In this document: positions 59,345 to 64,000 of the stretch, piece by piece
Layout of the letters: each line of letters opens with the position of its first letter
Numbering within the stretch: position 1 is the stretch's first letter
From: Gnetum montanum
Lineage: Eukaryota; Streptophyta; Gnetopsida; Gnetales; Gnetaceae
DNA length: 64,000 nucleotides
Reading direction: 5' to 3'
Assembly: GCA_015680685.1 (NCBI GenBank)
Contig: MNCI01010098.1
Location: forward strand, 238,098-302,097
The notes under the pieces: generated by a model
The model's input: only the letters and a program-made list of their open reading frames with translations
Database searches by the model: none
Told to the model about the DNA's origin: nothing
Program-made: the position numbers and the translations under genes

Positions 59345-62300
59345 ATATTCAAAAAGAACTGAGGGCCTAGAATGGTTAGCATAGGTGTCCATCTCCCCTG
59401 CGACTAAGTTGGAAGGAGGATATCTGAAATAGTGAGCAAGGTTGTCCATCAACAAAGGTAGCATGTGTACTAGTTTTCCTAAGCTCATGGAAAGGTTTGG
59501 TTTGTTGCACATTGACCAACAGTTTCTTGTCTAGGCTCTCAGGTTTGTATATTATCATGGCCCTTGAAGGAAAAGTTGCATAAATAATATAAGGTCCTTT
59601 CCACAGTGTTTGAAATTTAGTATGTTGTGGCACATGTGTGGGATTCCGATAGAAATCCTTATCTCCTAGTTGATATTTAACTTTTCTAATCCTTAGGTCA
59701 TTACATTGTTTATTGAATGCCTTATGCAACTCGTTAGATGACGGGGCAGCTAATCAATTTTAATCTAGCAAGCTAAGGGTTACTAACCATTGTTTCTATG
59801 CTAGATCAAGGTTAAGGTTGAGGTCACATGTTGTGGATAGTGTACAGAGCTCAATTTAAATGGGAAGCATTGGTAATTTACCATACAACAACTCATAGAG
59901 AGAGTAGCCTATAGGGAGTTTCCATGTGGAGTGATATGCCCAAAGAGCATCATTTAGTTTAGTGCACCAATCTCACCTAAACTTACTAACAATTCTTGTC
60001 AATATCTTTGTAATCTCCTTGTTGGTGACTTCTGCTTGACCATTCACTTGGGGGTGGTATGGTGTAGTCAATTTATGCTCAACCCCTAAGTGTTGCATTA
60101 ATTTCTGAAAAGTTTCACCTATAAAGTGGGTACCATTGTCTGAAATAAGTGCATGAGGCACACCAAACCTATTTATGATTTGTTTTTAAACAAATAGTAT
60201 AGTTGTAGATGATGTACAATCTTTAACATCAGTTGCTTCTATCCATTTAGTTAGGTAATCAACAGTAATAATGATATAGGCTTTTCCATTAGACATTGGT
60301 GTAATCAGCCTCATAAAATCAATTCCCCAAATGTCGAAGGGTTCTAACGGTTGAATCCATTGTTGTGAACCCTCCATTCTAGCAGATATTCCCTCATCAT
60401 GTTGACAATGCTCACAAGATTGGACAAAATGATGGATGTCCTAAAATATTGTAGGTCAATAATATCCTGCAAGTAGGATCATGATGGTTGTTCATCTCCC
60501 AGTGTAATGACCCCTACAAGGACCCTCATGAGTGTCTTGGAGAACTCGCAGTTGATCTATATTGGGAACACACCATCGAACCAAGCCATCGGGACACACT
60601 ATGTAAAGTTTCCCATTGACCTCCATAAAGTACTTGGCTTGATGAAGAAACTGTTGTTTCTTCTTAAGGTTTAACACTTGTGGTGTTTGTTGGTTGAGGA
60701 GACAGGCAAGAATGCTATTGTACCAATTTGTCTCCATGGGTGATTGATTATTCACTACACCAACAAAGAGGAATTCATCAGGGAAATGATCAAAAATTGG
60801 ATACTCATCCTCTTTGTTATCCCATCACAACCGAGATGAATGATCAACAACTACATTCTCGGTGCCCTTGCGATTGATCATAGTTAAATTGAACTCTTGT
60901 AAGATTACAAGCCATCGTATGATACAAGGGCTTACCATTGGCTTATTCATGAGGAACTGGATTGCACTATGATCTATATGTATATATACTTTATATCCCA
61001 ATACATAGTGTCTAAACTTTTGTAGTGAAAATACTACAGCCATTAATTCTTTCTCTATAATAGTGTAGTTAAGTTGTGCACCAGCGATACTTCTCCTTGC
61101 ATAGTGGATGTAATAAGGATGCTTCTAGTCATCTAACTATGTAAGTACAGCTCCTAAAGCATAGTTGGATGTGCCAATCATGATATGGAATGGTTTGGAC
61201 TAGTCAAGAGCTTATAGAATGGGTGTTTCTACTAGCTTCTATTTTAGAGTTTGAAAAGCCAATTCGCATTCCCTGGTCCACTCGAAAGGTACATCCTTTT
61301 TCGCTAATTCCACCAATGGTTTGGAAACCTTTGAAAAGTTCTCAATAAATCTCCTATAGTAGCCAATATGTCCAAGGAATGATCAAATATCTTTGATAGT
61401 TTCCGGTTGACAAGTATTTCCTTCGATAATTTTGATTTTCTTAGGGTCTACCTCTATCCCTATGTGTGATATTTTGTGCCCTAGTACTATTCCTTCTTGG
61501 ACCATCAAATGACTTTTCTACTAGTTGAGCCTCAAATTTGTTTCTACACATCTTTTTAACACTTGCTCCAACCGGTCCAAGGCTTGATCAAAGTTCGCTC
61601 CATAGGTAGAGAAGTCATTCATAAAGACCTCCACACCATTTCCTATCTATTGTTGGAAGATGCTTAGAACTAGTCATTGAAATGTTGTAGGGGCATTGCA
61701 CAAGCCAAACAACATTTGTTTATATGCAAATGTTTCCCAAGGACTGGTGAATGTAGTCTTGGCTTGGTCTTCTAGGGCTATTTGTATTTGATTATATCTG
61801 CTATATCCATCTAGAAAAATGTAGTAGTGATTCCCTATAATGGTGTCTAAGACTTGGTCAACAAATGGCAATGGAAAATGATCTTTGAATGTTGCCATAT
61901 TTAGTAGCCTGGAATCTATGCACACCCTCCATTTACCTCCCTTTCTAGGCACAATAACTAAGGGGCTAACCCATTCGCTATTAGCAATGGGGTATATGAA
62001 CCCAGCCTTGAGAAGCTGTTTGATTTCTTCCTTGACTACTTACTTCATCTTTGGGTTCAAATACCTCTACGGTTGTCTTCAAGGCTTCATGGAGTGGTTG
62101 ATGTAAATCCTATGTTGGCATATCCTAGGATCTATTCTGGTTAATTCAGGATATGACCAAGCAAAGGATTTTGACCATCTATTGATTACCTTTAGCAATT
62201 CTTCCTTCTGTTGAGGAGCAAGCTTAGCATTGATAATTACTGGTTTTCTATTTTTAAAGAATGTGTATTCCATACCAGTGGGCAATGGTTTCAGCTTGAA

Positions 62301-63050
62301 GGGCTTCTACTTAAATTTCTCAGGGATTTCCAATTTTCCCCAGTTGACATTTTCAAGGTTAAGACTTGGAATTTGGTGGTGGAATTGCTCTAATGTGTCT
62401 ATGCTATCGATATAAGTGCAAGTCAAACCCTCAACTGGTTCCATGCATATGAGTGAACTACTTTCTTGATCAGCTATCAGCCACTGGGTGCCTTCCTATT
62501 ATGTGGTTGCTACATACAAGCATCTTTGTATGTTGATAACTTATGCACATTGATTGCATGCAAGCAATGTTAAAATTTGCATAAACCATGATTTCTGCAT
62601 GCAATTACATCCTGTGTCATTGTATGCGATGCACAGAACTTTCTTCTTCTTGATCTTTTCGAATGTGTTTTCCTTTTATATTTCTAGGGAAAGATCGTAG
62701 ATTCCTAGGTGTGNGAAAGATCTCAGATTCCTAGGTGTGCATCAATGGTGCTTAGCCATGCTCTTTCCATTATGATTGGGAAATCCCCCTACCATTGTTT
62801 ACCTAAATCACTAGGAAGTCAGCTGGGTATGACCACCCAAAAATAGTGGTAACAATGTCTTCCACCAGTCCCAATGGGACAATGATGGACTAGTTGGCCA
62901 ACTCTAGATGGATGGAGGCAAGTTCCAGGCCTTGTACATTTCTTAAGAAAGCAAGTTGACACCGGAACCTGAATCCAAAAGAACCTTGCATGGCACATTT
63001 CCAACAATTTGTAAGTATATTAGAGGACTCCCGGGATCAAAGAATTTCCT
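59345..63050 (-). pseudogene. Gypsy pol (protease-RT-RNase H-integrase), best preserved copy
   Basis: Largely one frame on the minus strand with point stops. Protease VLLDSGSGVNLLS (DSG codons at 62976-62968). RT: GGKWRVCIDSRLLN (about 61940), FPLPFVDQVLD, YSRYNQIQI, FAYKQMLFGLCNAPTTFQ (61730-61674), then VEVFMNDFSTYG with FMDD changed to FMND (61625-61614). RNase H: YVLGYKVYIHIDHSAIQFL (about 61000-60940). Integrase: CEHCQHD (about 60405), DIWGIDFM near 60330, FGVPHALISDNGTHF (60175-60130) and PYHPQVNGQAEVTNKEI (60060-60010), with the D-D-E triad visible. The C-terminus ends near 59380. Stops such as GR-stop and FV-stop, and the RT mutation, make it inactive. Confidence 0.85.
62691..62738. 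repeat. Short duplication around a single N
   Basis: GATTCCTAGGTGTG occurs on both sides of an N at 62714, each copy preceded by GAAAGATC. The duplication breaks the pol frame and looks like an unresolved overlap in the assembly. Confidence 0.7.
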
Positions 63051-64000
63051 GAGAATGTGGCCAACTTTGATCTAATCAGTGACAACATATGTTAGCATGA
63101 CCATATGCGTTGAGTGTGGTGGTTAAGTTGAAGGAGGCTCTGAAGTTTTCATTGATACTGAGGCATCTAAGGAATCAACCGCTTGTGATTACAAGGCTTG
63201 GTTGGACTATTGGTTCTAAAGAAAGCTCTTTTCTTCATGTGGTTGTTGGAACCAATAATAGGTTGAGAGCTAACAACCCTCGTGGCATTATGTTGCTGCA
63301 GCTAGGTAGCGATTTCACCTTGCATCGTGGGAGCAATTGGTAGTGGAGCTATTGGTGGAAGAGATGTGGTCAAATGAGAAGGATGATATGCTTGTGAAAT
63401 ATCACCTCTAAAAGAGGGAGTCCCATAATACTTGTAGACTTGGTAGTGAGGTTGAGGAGTGATGTGAACAGTAGAGTCATGTGGGGAGATTGGCTGTTGC
63501 ACGTAATATCCATACGAGTCAAGTTGTCGGTAAGGATAATGTTTCCTTGGTGGTGGCATTTCCCATGATTGTGGGTGCTACCATTGTTGATATTGCTCAA
63601 TCAATTGTGGTGGAGTTCCACTGGGATAATATGTTAAGGGTTGGTGGAACTCCCTTGGGTTACCTTAAGGATAAGGTAACCTTCGGGGTGTTTTCCTTTT
63701 ATTTAATCATGGGTTGAGTGCATACACCTTAGACTCCTGCAGATGTGAGATTATAGGGCAACATCCCTTAGGATGGTCATATTGACATATCTCACATCCA
63801 CTATCATTGTCTGTTTCCAAATCCACAACCTCTTTAATGATGGAAACTTTGCCCTAACCCTTGCTATGTGCATGTTCAACTTCTCTCTTTTTTCTTTTTT
63901 TCATGATCACTACCTTACTTTCTAGACTCCTCTATTATTTTAAGAATAGTTTGAAATCTATTGTCTAGGGAATCCCACATTTGGTCTACCTTTGCCAAAA
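63051..64000 (-). pseudogene. Gypsy gag, 3' part (continues past window)
   Basis: On the minus strand a zinc knuckle CEICQYDHPKGCCP (63796-63759) is followed by a Pro/Tyr/His-rich tail (63559-63302) that leads towards the protease. It matches the knuckle and tail of the gag at 48200-50800. The capsid part lies beyond the right edge. Confidence 0.65.

Overview
The window is nuclear plant DNA made almost entirely of decayed transposable elements. I found no intact host gene, rRNA gene, tRNA gene or CRISPR array. A plant source follows from the plant-type L1 LINE (DUF4283-like ORF1, zinc-binding zf-RVT tail), the copia and gypsy retrotransposons, and a gypsy primer-binding site resembling the complement of tRNA-Asp. 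The long nested insertions, solo LTR, truncated copies and AT-rich filler fit a large, repeat-rich genome such as that of a gymnosperm. The sequence does not settle the species. No claim rests on a database search; family names come from motifs read by eye.

Layout. 1-1247: minus-strand LTR and 3' noncoding end of a Ty3/gypsy element. 1248-6564: plus-strand env-like/plant-transposon ORF (copy A) with its leader, an LTR, a 345-bp internal remnant and a second LTR. 6565-9540: AT-rich DNA with imperfect repeats. 9541-13000: truncated LINE on the minus strand (ORF1, endonuclease, part of the reverse transcriptase) split by a solo gypsy LTR. 13001-17292: AT-rich filler. 17309-23765: GC-richer plant L1 LINE on the minus strand, bounded by a perfect 16-bp target-site duplication. 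23782-26225: AT-rich, with a gypsy gag scrap and a SINE. 26231-32677: complete but dead Ty1/copia element with a 5-bp target-site duplication. 32683-34017: AT-rich. 34018-41165: plus-strand gypsy derivative with LTR, PBS, gag and env-like copy B but no visible pol. 41170-51782: minus-strand gypsy element in the order LTR, PBS, gag, pol, leader, env-like copy C. 51783-54187: a gene-like set of broken exons next to a minus-strand LTR. 54188-56516: AT-rich with a SINE. 56517-64000: minus-strand gypsy element with 3' LTR, pol and partial gag, running off the right edge.

How the parts relate. One gypsy family dominates and is present in at least five partial copies. Its LTRs begin TGATGA and end TCATCA. 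Its gag carries an unusual zinc knuckle, C-X2-C-X3-H-X4-C. Some copies carry a second coding unit downstream of pol. That unit has its own TATA-bearing leader, which shares its upstream motif with the LTR of the same element, and a TACTAAC-like branch site plus acceptor position just before the ATG. This layout resembles the Athila branch of plant gypsy elements, where an env-like ORF follows pol. All copies carry many stops, often explained by C-to-T or G-to-A change, as expected for long-silenced methylated DNA.
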